A stretch of 36,704 nt of DNA, from assembly GCF_014640315.1 (NCBI RefSeq), contig NZ_BMGS01000019.1, positions 1-36,704 of the forward strand, read 5' to 3'. Position 1 is the stretch's first letter. Each line of letters begins with the position of its first letter. The notes under the pieces are model-generated. The model worked only from the letters and a program-made list of their open reading frames with translations. It was not told the DNA's origin and made no database searches. Source of the stretch: Hymenobacter glacieicola (GTDB taxonomy: Bacteria > Bacteroidota > Bacteroidia > Cytophagales > Hymenobacteraceae). The position numbers and the translations under genes are program-made. Positions 14,365 through 22,715 of this stretch are shown here, piece after piece.

Positions 14365-15789
14365 TTGGAAGGACTTATTATGGCCGGGCAGATGCTGCTG
14401 GGCCTTTCCATTCTGGTTGGTTTGCACGAGTTTGGACACTTTGCAGCGGCCAAATACTTTAAAATCCGGGTCGATAAGTTTTATATCTTCTTCGACTTCC
14501 TATTTCCCCTACCCGGGGTAATGAATTTTGCTCTCTTTAAGAAGAAGATTGGAGAGACGGAATATGGCCTGGGCTGGTTTCCGCTGGGCGGCTACGTGGC
14601 CATTCACGGCATGATCGACGAGACGCAGGATGCCGACAGTCTGGCGGCCGAGCCTCAAGCCAACGAGTTTCGGGCCAAGCCAGCCTGGCAGCGCCTGATT
14701 GTGATGCTAGGGGGCATCATCATGAACGTCATTACCGGCATCGTCATCTTTTCCCTGCTCACCTTCAAGTATGGGGAAAGCTACCTGCCCGCTTCGGAAG
14801 CTCGCTTTGGGGTAGTGCCCAGCAAGCTGGGCAAGGAAATCGGCTTCCAGCAGGGCGACAAGATTGTGAAAGTGAACGGCCGGCCCTTCGACGATTTCAG
14901 CGAAGTGTACAGCCCCGAGGTAATTCTGGGCTCTAACGCGTATTACACCGTAGACCGCAGCGGCCAGCTTGTAGACATACCCGTACCCAACAACTTCATG
15001 GACCGCCTGGCCGATGAGGGCGAGCAGCGCTTCGTGCAGCCCCTGGACCCCTTCCGCGTGGATCAGGTAATACCTGGTAGCCCGGCAGCCAAGGCTGGCC
15101 TGCAGCCCGAGGACCAAATTCTCAAGGTTGGTAACACCCCAATTCAGTTCTTCCCCCAGCTCCAGGAAGCCCTGCTCAAGAACGCCAACACCGTCGAGAA
15201 ACCATCCTTGCTGGTGCTGTTTATTAACTGGCTGCGCGGTGTAAAGCCCGCGCCGCAGCCCGCCGAAAAAATCACGCCGTTGCTGGTTAATCGGGGCGGC
15301 CAGAACATTACCCTGCAGGTGCGGGTAGACGAGCAAGGTAAGATTGGCTTTGCGCCCAAGTCGCTACTTAAGTTCAGCAACCGCGAATACGGCCTGCTGC
15401 AGTCGGTGCCCGTGGGAGCCAAGCAAGCCTTCGGGGTCATTACTACCCAGGCCAAAGCCTTTGCCAAAATTTTCCGCGGCGAAGCTTCCTTCCGCAAGTC
15501 AGTAGGTGGGCCGATTGAAATTGCCCAGCAGTACGGCGGCAAGTGGGATTGGTTCCGCTTCTGGACGCTCACGGGCATGCTGTCCATGGTGCTGGCCTTC
15601 ATGAACCTGCTACCCATTCCGGCCCTCGACGGGGGCCATGTGGTTTTCCTGCTCTATGAAATGATAGCCGGCCGCAAACCCTCCGACAAATTCCTGGAAA
15701 ACGCCCAGAAAGTAGGTATGATGCTGATTCTGGGGCTGATGGCCTTTGTGCTCATCATTAACCCGCTGCTCAAGGCTTTCAGCAGCTAA
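14365..15789 (+). CDS. rseP: RseP-type site-2 intramembrane zinc metalloprotease
   Basis: This inner-membrane protease (474 aa from the TTG start) belongs to the RseP/S2P family, which cleaves membrane-anchored anti-sigma factors and remnant signal peptides. The first membrane helix holds HEFGH (residues 21-25). Further hydrophobic segments include LIVMLGGIIMNVITGIVIFSLL, central PDZ-like segments contain GFQQGDKIVKVNGRPF and SPAAKAGLQPEDQILKVG, and the C-terminal NLLPIPALDGGH (about 413-424) supplies the metal-binding Asp. The last helix is MMLILGLMAFVLIINPLL. The TTG at 14365 gives MEGLIMAGQMLLGLSILVGLHE, which looks like the family start; an ATG at 14380 would remove five residues. A clear terminator follows. 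Confidence 0.94.
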   Translation: MEGLIMAGQMLLGLSILVGLHEFGHFAAAKYFKIRVDKFYIFFDFLFPLPGVMNFALFKKKIGETEYGLGWFPLGGYVAIHGMIDETQDADSLAAEPQANEFRAKPAWQRLIVMLGGIIMNVITGIVIFSLLTFKYGESYLPASEARFGVVPSKLGKEIGFQQGDKIVKVNGRPFDDFSEVYSPEVILGSNAYYTVDRSGQLVDIPVPNNFMDRLADEGEQRFVQPLDPFRVDQVIPGSPAAKAGLQPEDQILKVGNTPIQFFPQLQEALLKNANTVEKPSLLVLFINWLRGVKPAPQPAEKITPLLVNRGGQNITLQVRVDEQGKIGFAPKSLLKFSNREYGLLQSVPVGAKQAFGVITTQAKAFAKIFRGEASFRKSVGGPIEIAQQYGGKWDWFRFWTLTGMLSMVLAFMNLLPIPALDGGHVVFLLYEMIAGRKPSDKFLENAQKVGMMLILGLMAFVLIINPLLKAFSS

Positions 15790-15813
15790 GGGCCCCAGCC
15801 CATAAACGCCCGG

Positions 15814-15847
15814 AAAAGCCGTGCTGCCGCGAGGTGGCACGGCTTTT
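15814..15847 (+). terminator. intrinsic terminator after rseP
   Basis: AAAAGCCGTGC at 15814-15824 pairs with GCACGGCTTTT at 15837-15847; inner CC/GG pairs and G-T wobbles extend the stem. Placed 24 nt after the rseP stop. Confidence 0.8.
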
Positions 15848-15892
15848 ATAGTACAGCCTGCAACTATTCGTTAGGCCTGCCCACCTTTTGCC

Positions 15893-16408
15893 ATGCTCTT
15901 CCCTTCCTACATTCGCCGAATTCTACTGGTGGCCGGCCTACTTTTGGCCGGGCAGTTGGCTGCCTGGGCCCACGCCTACCACGCCAGCATCATGGAGCTG
16001 CGCTTCAACCCCGAGAAGCAACGCCTGGAAATGGCCCTAAAAATCTTTATTGATGATCTGGAAAAAGGGTTGTCAGTAGGCAAGCCTACCCCCATCCGCA
16101 CCGACCAACTGTCGCGGGCACAGCTAAACCCTCTGCTCATGGACCTGCTACGGCGTTCCGTGCAATTCAGTACCCGCCCGGGAGAAACCCTGCCCCTTAC
16201 CTTGGTGGGGTTACAGAAAGAGAAGGACTCGTACTGGCTTTACTTCACCGCGCCGCTACCCGCTTCCGCTTCCGGCCTCACGCTACGCCATAAGCTGCTG
16301 CTGGACCTCTTCCCTGACCAAATGAACATCGTGAACCTTGAGGCTAAGGGCCAGAAGCAAAGCCTGCTCTTCCGCGACGGGGAGGAGCAGCAACAGCTGA
16401 AGTGGTAG
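15893..16408 (+). CDS. DUF6702-family exported protein
   Basis: This 171-residue protein has an N-terminal signal peptide (ILLVAGLLLAGQLAAWAHA) followed by HAYHASIMELRFNPEKQRLEMALKIFIDDLEKGL. That opening and the KIFIDDLE segment are characteristic of the small DUF6702 family of Bacteroidota exported proteins of unknown function. The remainder is beta-rich with a short C-terminal tail. It stands alone between the rseP terminator and the hairpin at 16480, converging on porE. Nothing in the sequence indicates a substrate. Confidence 0.75.
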   Translation: MLFPSYIRRILLVAGLLLAGQLAAWAHAYHASIMELRFNPEKQRLEMALKIFIDDLEKGLSVGKPTPIRTDQLSRAQLNPLLMDLLRRSVQFSTRPGETLPLTLVGLQKEKDSYWLYFTAPLPASASGLTLRHKLLLDLFPDQMNIVNLEAKGQKQSLLFRDGEEQQQLKW

Positions 16409-16479
16409 GCGCTACTTGTTATAGGCTGTCAGCTTGGTGAAGTTTCCTACCCCTCTTCGCATCTGGCAAACCCGTTTAA

Positions 16480-16524
16480 GGCAGCAAACCCTTACTTCCG
16501 GCTTGGAGGTAAGGGTTTGCTGCC
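16480..16524. terminator. 16-bp inverted repeat between convergent genes
   Basis: GGCAGCAAACCCTTAC (16480-16495) is a perfect match to the reverse complement at 16509-16524, extended by TTCC/GGAG. It lies between the ends of the DUF6702 gene and porE. No T-tract follows in either direction, so the terminator role is inferred from position. Confidence 0.6.
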
Positions 16525-16556
16525 TCTAAGGGCTAAGGGGCTTGCTCAGGCAGAAG

Positions 16557-16586
16557 CTCACCATTTCACTACTCACCATCTCACCA
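16557..16586. repeat. irregular TCACC repeats after porE
   Basis: CTCACCA, TTTCACT, ACTCACC and ATCTCACC follow one another with 7-8 nt spacing, resembling a decayed copy of the arrays at 2829 and 14306. It abuts the porE stop codon. Confidence 0.35.
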
Positions 16587-18602
16587 TTACCAACCACCCC
16601 CACTGCCCGCATCCTTTTGCTCGTTCTCCGGCTTGATTAGGCGGAACTCTACGCGGCGGTTGGTGCGGGCGTCTTCCTCGGTGGCTTCGTCCTTAAGTGG
16701 CTGGGTGCTGCCGTAGCCCATGCTTTCGATGCGGTTGGGTTTGAGCTTACCCTTTAACTCAATGTAGCGCCGGATGGCCTCGGCCCGGTCCTGGGAAAGG
16801 GTCATGTTGAAGTCCGGGTCGCCCTTGCTGTCGGTGTGGCCCGAGATGCTAAGCCGGAACGTGGGATGGTCTACCAAAAACACTGCAATCCGGTCCAGAA
16901 TGGGGTGCATGCTAGCCCGGATGTTAGCCTTATCCTGGTCAAACTCGATGTTCTTAAAAATCAGGGGCAGCTTGTAGTCGATGGAGTTGGTCATCAGCTT
17001 CATCACCGTGTCGCCCTGGAGGGCGAATTTCTTTTCTACGCTGAAAAAGTCGGGGCTCTGAATCAGCATCACGTAGTGGGAGCCCTCAATCAGGTCAAAG
17101 TCAAAAGAGCCATCCTCACGCAGGTACTTGCTGGCTACCTCAATGCCGTTGTCGGTGTCAATGATGCTGACGATGCCGTTAAGCGGTTTTTGGCTGACGG
17201 AGTCCACTAGCAGGCCCTCCACGTGGGTAGTGGCCAGGGGCTGGGCTTCCATGGGGAGCGGGAAAGAAAAGAGGTCGAGGTTCTTCATTTCCTTTTCCTC
17301 GGAGCGGGCGTAGTACAGGCTCTTGGAATCAGAATCAATGGTGAAGTAGTACTCCGAGCCCTTGCCGTTGACGAGCGGACCAATGTTGATGGGCTCCTGC
17401 CAGCGCCCCCGCACCCGGTAGGTTTTATAGATGTCGAAGTCGCCGAAGTTGAGCAGCTGCCCGCGGGAACTGAAGTACAGCACGTGGTAGAGCGGGTGGT
17501 AGAAGGGGCTCACCTCACTCTCGCGCGTGTTCACGGTAGGACCCATGTTCTGGGCCTTGCTCCACTGCCCGTTCTTTTGCTTTACAGTATACCAGATATC
17601 GGAGAGGCCGAAACCGCCCAGCCGGTCAGAGGCGAAGTAGAGCGTATCCTCGCCCGGCGACAGGGTCGGTTGCGAATCCCAGGCGGTGGAATTAACGTTG
17701 GTGCCGAGCGTCTTGGGCATGGTCCACTGCCCCTCCTTGAACGTGGACACGTACAGGTCGCAGTTGCCGTGGCAGGTAGGGCACTCGCAACGGGCAAAAA
17801 ACAGGGTTTTTCCGTCCTTACTGATGCAGGCTGAGCCTTCGTTGTAGGGCGAGTTAATGGGTTTGGGTAAGGGCTCGGCGTCGGTCCAGAGGCCGTTTTC
17901 GCGCCGGGAAGTGTACAGGTCCTCGTCGATAACGCCGTTGAGGCCGCGCATCTTCCGCTTCGAGGAGAAAATAAGCTGGTCGGCATCGGAGTTCAGCGTC
18001 GGGCCGTAATCCTCCACCCGGGAGTTGATGGCGTCGCCCATGCTGGTATACACGCCTTTAGGCGGGCGAAAGGCGGCTATGTTCTTGCGGTACTCAACGA
18101 TGTCATAGTACGTTTTCAGCGGTACATACAACTCGGCCTGCTTCTGCTCCAGGGAGTCGTAGTAAAGCTGGACTTTACGCAGGTCTTGGCGGCGGTGCTT
18201 CAGGGCCAGGCGGTAGTAGGCTTTGGCCCGGTCTTCATTGCCAGCCTTTTCCCAAAGCTGCCCCAGCCGCCAGAGCAGGCCGGTATCCTTGTAGAAATTT
18301 TCAATGCCGAAGTGGCTCACGTACACGTCCAACAGGTTGCGGGCGGCGTTCCAGTTCTTGCGCTTTTCGGCCCGTTGAATTTCCCGCAGAGCTTTTTTAT
18401 CCTCAAAATACGCCAGCCGGTTAATGTTGGGGAAATCGGGGGTAGCGTCGGTGCGGGCGCGGGCACTGCGGATAACTTTCGCCGTCAGCTTGCGTTGCGA
18501 GTTAGGTAAACCGCTTTTCTGTTGCGCCTGTACCAGCCCTGGTAGCAGCAGAACCAGCCAAACCAGTGGAAAAAAGAGAGGGTAACGAGAAAAGCGGAGC
18601 AT
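16587..18602 (-). CDS. porE: PorE-like T9SS protein (TPR, PD40 propeller, CRD, OmpA)
   Basis: This 671-residue exported protein has a signal peptide (PLVWLVLLLPGLVQA), a TPR-like helical region (about 75-160) and a WD40/PD40 beta-propeller with repeats such as DADQLIFSSKRKMRGLNG, KDGKTLFFARC and GEDTLYFASDRLGGFGLSDIWY (about 195-440). A carboxypeptidase-regulatory-like segment follows (about 455-535), then a C-terminal OmpA peptidoglycan-binding domain with SGHTDSKGDPDFN and RTNRRVEFRL (about 548-660). That domain order and length match PorE of the type IX secretion system, which links the T9SS to peptidoglycan in the periplasm. It is divergent from lon. Many OmpA/PD40 proteins exist in Bacteroidota, so a PorE paralogue is the main alternative. 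Confidence 0.85.
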   Translation of the reverse strand: MLRFSRYPLFFPLVWLVLLLPGLVQAQQKSGLPNSQRKLTAKVIRSARARTDATPDFPNINRLAYFEDKKALREIQRAEKRKNWNAARNLLDVYVSHFGIENFYKDTGLLWRLGQLWEKAGNEDRAKAYYRLALKHRRQDLRKVQLYYDSLEQKQAELYVPLKTYYDIVEYRKNIAAFRPPKGVYTSMGDAINSRVEDYGPTLNSDADQLIFSSKRKMRGLNGVIDEDLYTSRRENGLWTDAEPLPKPINSPYNEGSACISKDGKTLFFARCECPTCHGNCDLYVSTFKEGQWTMPKTLGTNVNSTAWDSQPTLSPGEDTLYFASDRLGGFGLSDIWYTVKQKNGQWSKAQNMGPTVNTRESEVSPFYHPLYHVLYFSSRGQLLNFGDFDIYKTYRVRGRWQEPINIGPLVNGKGSEYYFTIDSDSKSLYYARSEEKEMKNLDLFSFPLPMEAQPLATTHVEGLLVDSVSQKPLNGIVSIIDTDNGIEVASKYLREDGSFDFDLIEGSHYVMLIQSPDFFSVEKKFALQGDTVMKLMTNSIDYKLPLIFKNIEFDQDKANIRASMHPILDRIAVFLVDHPTFRLSISGHTDSKGDPDFNMTLSQDRAEAIRRYIELKGKLKPNRIESMGYGSTQPLKDEATEEDARTNRRVEFRLIKPENEQKDAGSGGGW

Positions 18603-18644
18603 AGCAATAAGAAGGCACTAAGGCGGTGGGAAACCGGCAAGCAT

Positions 18645-18652
18645 CAAAAATA
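18645..18652 (-). promoter_or_regulatory. -7 box for porE
   Basis: The minus strand reads TATTTTTG, a perfect TAnnTTTG, 43 nt before the ATG at 18602. Confidence 0.5.
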
Positions 18653-18792
18653 GGAATTTTTGGATGCAGCTAGATATCCGAAGGCGCCGGACACATCAGA
18701 AGGTTAGCGGGAGCCCCGATTCCGTTCTGGTTTCCGCGCCAGCCCTGCCGATGTGGCGGTACTAGGTCATGGCACGGCGCTTGCCGAATCTG

Positions 18793-18800
18793 TACCTTCG
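18793..18800 (+). promoter_or_regulatory. possible -7 box for lon
   Basis: TACCTTCG differs from TAnnTTTG at one position and lies 86 nt before the lon ATG at 18886. No heat-shock-type element was recognised. Confidence 0.3.
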
Positions 18801-18885
18801 GAAATTCCGCTTCCTTTGAAATCGAGCCTGCGCCCTGCTTCTGTCATTCTGGCACGTAGCCTCGGCTTTCTTCGTCTTCCTCTCC

Positions 18886-21390
18886 ATGAGTCAATATAAT
18901 TCACCTAAGTCACCACTTTCTTCCTTGTTGCTGATGGCTGAAGATCCTGAAGAAATGGTGTCCATCGTGGCCGCCGACCCCGATCAGCCTCTGAGCCCCG
19001 ATGAGTCGCCGGAGATGCTGCCACTGCTACCCGTGCGCAACACGGTGTTATTTCCGGGGGTAGTGCTGCCCGTGACGGTCACGCGCAAAAAAAGCATCCG
19101 GTTGGTGCGCAAGGCGTACCGGGGCAACAAGATTGTGGGGGTGGTGGCCCAGAAAAACGGCCAGAGCGACGACCCTACCCTGCAAGATCTCTACCAGGTA
19201 GGTACCATGGCCAAAATCCTGAAGCTGCTGGTGCTGCCCGATGGCAACACCACTATTATTATTCAGGGCCAGTCGCGCTTTCGCATTGAGGAGGAAATTC
19301 AGAGCACGCCCTACCTCACAGCCCGGGTTAGCTACTCCCCGGAGGCTTTTCCCAATAAGCAGTCCAAGGAAGTAAAGGCCCTGGTGTCCTCCCTGAAGGA
19401 AGCGGCGGCCAAAATGCTCAAGCTTAACCCCGAGATTCCGCAGGAGGCCCAGGTGGCCCTTGATAATATTGAGTCGCCCTCATTTCTGACCCACTTTCTC
19501 TCGTCCAATATCAATGTGGAGGTGAGCATCAAGCAGCAGCTACTGGAAATTAACGATGGCGTGGAGCGTGGCACCCAGCTGCTGGAACTCATGCTGAAGG
19601 AAATTCAGCTGCTGGAAATCAAGCGCGAAATCCACACCAAGGTTCACACCGACATCGACCAGCAGCAGCGTGACTACTTCCTGCGCCAGCAGATCAAGGT
19701 GCTGCAGGACGAGCTGGGCTTCGACGGACCCGACCAGGAAGTGGAAAAGCTCCGCCAGCGGGCCAAGGGTAAAAAGTGGCCCGAGGCCGTGGGCAAGCAC
19801 TTCGCCAAGGAAGTTGACAAGCTCACCCGCATTAACCCCCAGGCGGCCGAGTATCCGGTGAGCCTGAACTACGTGGAGTTTTTGCTGGACTTGCCCTGGG
19901 CCGAGTATACTAAGGACAACTTCAACCTGAAGCGCACCCAGAAAATCCTTGACCAGGACCATTACGGCATGGAAAAGGTAAAGACGCGCATTATGGAGTA
20001 CTTGGCCGTGCTCAAGCTCAAGCAGGACCTAAAAGCCCCCATTCTGTGCCTGTACGGCCCGCCCGGCGTGGGCAAAACCTCCCTGGGGCGCTCCATTGCC
20101 AAGGCCCTGGGCCGGCAGTACGTGCGCATGAGCCTGGGCGGCGTCCGCGATGAGGCCGAAATCCGGGGGCACCGCAAAACCTACGTCGGGGCCATGCCCG
20201 GCCGCATCATTTCCCAGATTAAGAAAGCCGGCGCCTCCAACCCGGTTATCGTGCTCGACGAAATCGACAAGCTGGCCTCCGATTTCCGCGGCGACCCATC
20301 CTCGGCGCTGTTGGAAGTGCTGGACCCGGAGCAGAATTCGACCTTTACCGACAACTATCTGGAGGTAGAGTACGACCTCTCGCGGGTGCTCTTCATTGCC
20401 ACGGCCAACTCCCTGGAAACCATTCAGCCGGCCCTGCGCGACCGGATGGAAATCATTGACCTGACGGGCTATACCCTGGAGGAGAAAACCCAGATTGCCA
20501 AAAAGCACCTCTGGCCTAAAATGCTGCATGAGCACGGCCTTGGCCCCAAGGACGCCGGCATTAGCACGGCGGCTCTGCAGCGCGTGATTGACGACTACAC
20601 CCGCGAGTCGGGGGTGCGGAGCCTGGAGCGCAAGCTGGGGGCCGTGGCTCGCAACGTGGCCAAGAGCAAGGCCATGAAGGAGGAGTTTCCGGCCACGCTG
20701 GAGCCCAAGGATATTGCCCGTATTCTGGGTGGGGCCATCTTTGACCGGGACCAGTACCAGGACAATGAAACCGCCGGCGTAGTTACGGGCCTGGCCTGGA
20801 CGTCGGTAGGCGGCGACATTCTCTTCGTGGAGAGCCTGCTGAGCCGGGGCCGGGGCAAGCTGACGCTTTCGGGCCAGCTCGGTGACGTGATGAAGGAATC
20901 AGCCGTAACGGCCTTGAGCTACCTGCGCAGCCGGGCCGAGGAACTGGGCATCGACTACCGTCTCTTCGACCAGTACGACTTGCACATCCACTTCCCCGAG
21001 GGCGCCGTACCCAAGGATGGGCCCAGCGCCGGTATTGCCATTTTTACCAGCATTGCCTCCGTGTTTACCCAGCGCAAAATCCGCAGCCATTTGGCCATGA
21101 CCGGCGAAATCACGCTGCGGGGCAAGGTATTGCCGGTAGGCGGCATCAAGGAGAAAATTCTGGCCGCTAAACGGGCCGGGGTGCGCGACATCATCTTGTG
21201 CCCTAAAAACAAAAAGGACATCGACGAAATTTCGGCCGAATACCTCAAGGACCTCACCATTCACTACGCTGACCGGGTCGATGATGTGCTGCGGGTAGCG
21301 CTGCTCAAGGAAAAGGTAGCCCGCCCCATGAAACTGGAAGTGCGCGACGAGGCGCCCGTGCCGGCTTCCCCAAGCGTAGAGGTCAGCTAA
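18886..21390 (+). CDS. lon: ATP-dependent Lon protease
   Basis: This 834-residue cytosolic AAA+ protease degrades misfolded and regulatory proteins. The N-terminal LON substrate-binding domain begins at about 43 (LPLLPVRNTVLFPGVVLPV) and is followed by a coiled region. The AAA+ module has Walker A GPPGVGKT (about 391-398), Walker B PVIVLDEIDKL and sensor regions. The C-terminal protease domain carries the Ser-Lys dyad: S714 in PKDGPSAG and K757 in GGIKEKIL, with the same 43-residue spacing as in E. coli Lon. The Ser/Pro/Asp-rich N-terminal extension (1-40) is common in Bacteroidota. It is followed 118 nt later by porQ, with a hairpin between. Confidence 0.98.
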   Translation: MSQYNSPKSPLSSLLLMAEDPEEMVSIVAADPDQPLSPDESPEMLPLLPVRNTVLFPGVVLPVTVTRKKSIRLVRKAYRGNKIVGVVAQKNGQSDDPTLQDLYQVGTMAKILKLLVLPDGNTTIIIQGQSRFRIEEEIQSTPYLTARVSYSPEAFPNKQSKEVKALVSSLKEAAAKMLKLNPEIPQEAQVALDNIESPSFLTHFLSSNINVEVSIKQQLLEINDGVERGTQLLELMLKEIQLLEIKREIHTKVHTDIDQQQRDYFLRQQIKVLQDELGFDGPDQEVEKLRQRAKGKKWPEAVGKHFAKEVDKLTRINPQAAEYPVSLNYVEFLLDLPWAEYTKDNFNLKRTQKILDQDHYGMEKVKTRIMEYLAVLKLKQDLKAPILCLYGPPGVGKTSLGRSIAKALGRQYVRMSLGGVRDEAEIRGHRKTYVGAMPGRIISQIKKAGASNPVIVLDEIDKLASDFRGDPSSALLEVLDPEQNSTFTDNYLEVEYDLSRVLFIATANSLETIQPALRDRMEIIDLTGYTLEEKTQIAKKHLWPKMLHEHGLGPKDAGISTAALQRVIDDYTRESGVRSLERKLGAVARNVAKSKAMKEEFPATLEPKDIARILGGAIFDRDQYQDNETAGVVTGLAWTSVGGDILFVESLLSRGRGKLTLSGQLGDVMKESAVTALSYLRSRAEELGIDYRLFDQYDLHIHFPEGAVPKDGPSAGIAIFTSIASVFTQRKIRSHLAMTGEITLRGKVLPVGGIKEKILAAKRAGVRDIILCPKNKKDIDEISAEYLKDLTIHYADRVDDVLRVALLKEKVARPMKLEVRDEAPVPASPSVEVS

Positions 21391-21465
21391 AGTCACCGGA
21401 ATTTCCTGCCTCTTAAAGAGTAAACAGAGGTAGGGAATTCTTATGCCGGGCGCAATAAAGCACCG

Positions 21466-21496
21466 AAAACGGGCGTCTTATCGGGTAACCCGTTTT
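21466..21496 (+). terminator. hairpin between lon and porQ
   Basis: AAAACGGG (21466-21473) pairs with CCCGTTTT (21489-21496) around a 15-nt loop that can also fold as GGGTAACCC. It ends 12 nt before the porQ ATG at 21509. It may be a weak lon terminator or attenuator. Confidence 0.4.
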
Positions 21497-21508
21497 ATCT
21501 TTCCCCTG

Positions 21509-22570
21509 ATGATTCGACCAATACGCCGTTGCCTTTTCCTGCTTGCTTGCTTCGCGCTGGACCTTGGCGGGTTCACTCCGGCCACCGCCCAAATTGGGGG
21601 GCAGCAGGCATTTTCGTTTCTGAATCTGCCTACGAGCGCCAAGCTGGCCGGGCTCGGGGGCATTAACGTTTCTTCCCGCGACGCCGACGGCACCATGCTC
21701 TACGGCAACCCGGCCCTGCTTAACGCCGACATGGACGGTCGGCTGGCCCTGGGCTACGTCGATTACCTGGCCGACATCAAGCAAAGCACCGCCGCCTACG
21801 TGTTCAATACGGTGAAGGCCGGCCGCTTTGGGGTCGGGCTCACCTACCTCAACTACGGCGACTTTAAGCAGTACGACCCGGCGGGTAACCCGCTGGGGCA
21901 GTTTTCAGTGAATGAATACGCCCTGAGCATTGCCAACGCCCACACCAGCGGGGCCTTTACGCTGGCGGCTACCCTGAAGCTGGCTGGCTCCGGTATTGCG
22001 GGCAACCACTCCTTTGCTGCCCTGGCCGACGTAGGCGGACTGTTTAAGCATCCGGAGCAGGATTTTACCGTGGGACTGGTCGTGCGCAACGCCGGCATTC
22101 AGCTGAAGCCTTACGACGGGGCCAGCCGGGAGCCCATGCCGCTGGACGTGGAAATCGGCACTTCTTTCAAGCCCGAACACCTACCATTTCGCTTTTCCTT
22201 CTCAGCTCACCATTTGCAGCAGTTGGATATCGTATACCTCGACCCCAACCAACGCGGGCAGCTGAATGAGAACGGCGAAGAAATCAAGCCCAAAAAGTCA
22301 CTCGGCGATAAAATTGCCCGACACTTTGTGATAGGAGGGGAGCTGCTGCTAAGTAAAAACCTGAACCTGCGGCTAGGCTACAACCACTTGCAGCGCCGGG
22401 AGTTGCGCCTAGATAACACCGCCGGCGGCGCGGGTTTCTCCTTCGGGGTGATGCTGCGCGTCAGCCAGTTCCAGCTTGATTATACCCACGCGGGCTACCA
22501 TGCTTCGGGTGGGGCTAACTACTTTACCATTGCGCGTAACCTCGACTCTTTATTTAAAAAACCACAATAG
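21509..22570 (+). CDS. porQ: type IX secretion system protein PorQ
   Basis: This 353-residue outer-membrane beta-barrel protein has a signal peptide (MIRPIRRCLFLLACFALDLG...ATAQ). The mature protein begins IGGQQAFSFLNLPTSAKLAGLGGINVSS, the conserved opening of PorQ. It continues GTMLYGNPALLNADMDGRLALGYVDYLADI, with alternating barrel strands and a late GGANYFTIARNLDSLF tail. PorQ belongs to the T9SS of Bacteroidota and is related to the FadL-like protein PorV, which accompanies cargo in the attachment complex. The start at 21509 gives a proper signal peptide; an in-frame ATG at 21443 would precede the lon-porQ hairpin and add a non-signal sequence. hslU follows on the same strand after 145 nt. 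Confidence 0.88.
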   Translation: MIRPIRRCLFLLACFALDLGGFTPATAQIGGQQAFSFLNLPTSAKLAGLGGINVSSRDADGTMLYGNPALLNADMDGRLALGYVDYLADIKQSTAAYVFNTVKAGRFGVGLTYLNYGDFKQYDPAGNPLGQFSVNEYALSIANAHTSGAFTLAATLKLAGSGIAGNHSFAALADVGGLFKHPEQDFTVGLVVRNAGIQLKPYDGASREPMPLDVEIGTSFKPEHLPFRFSFSAHHLQQLDIVYLDPNQRGQLNENGEEIKPKKSLGDKIARHFVIGGELLLSKNLNLRLGYNHLQRRELRLDNTAGGAGFSFGVMLRVSQFQLDYTHAGYHASGGANYFTIARNLDSLFKKPQ

Positions 22571-22715
22571 CTCTCCGGCTCCGTTGGCTCCTTGCGCGTA
22601 TGCTCCCTTATGGCGAGCTACGCAGGCACCGCGCCGGGTTTGCGCTGTCTACATTCTCTGCTAAGCCTCGAAGGTAGTGTTGCTTCGTTAGCCCGGCTTG
22701 CTTACCCATTTCCTT

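Noticed and set aside
22571..22715. Possible tRNA in the porQ-hslU spacer
   Set aside because: No GTTCRA T-loop or cloverleaf pairing could be found.
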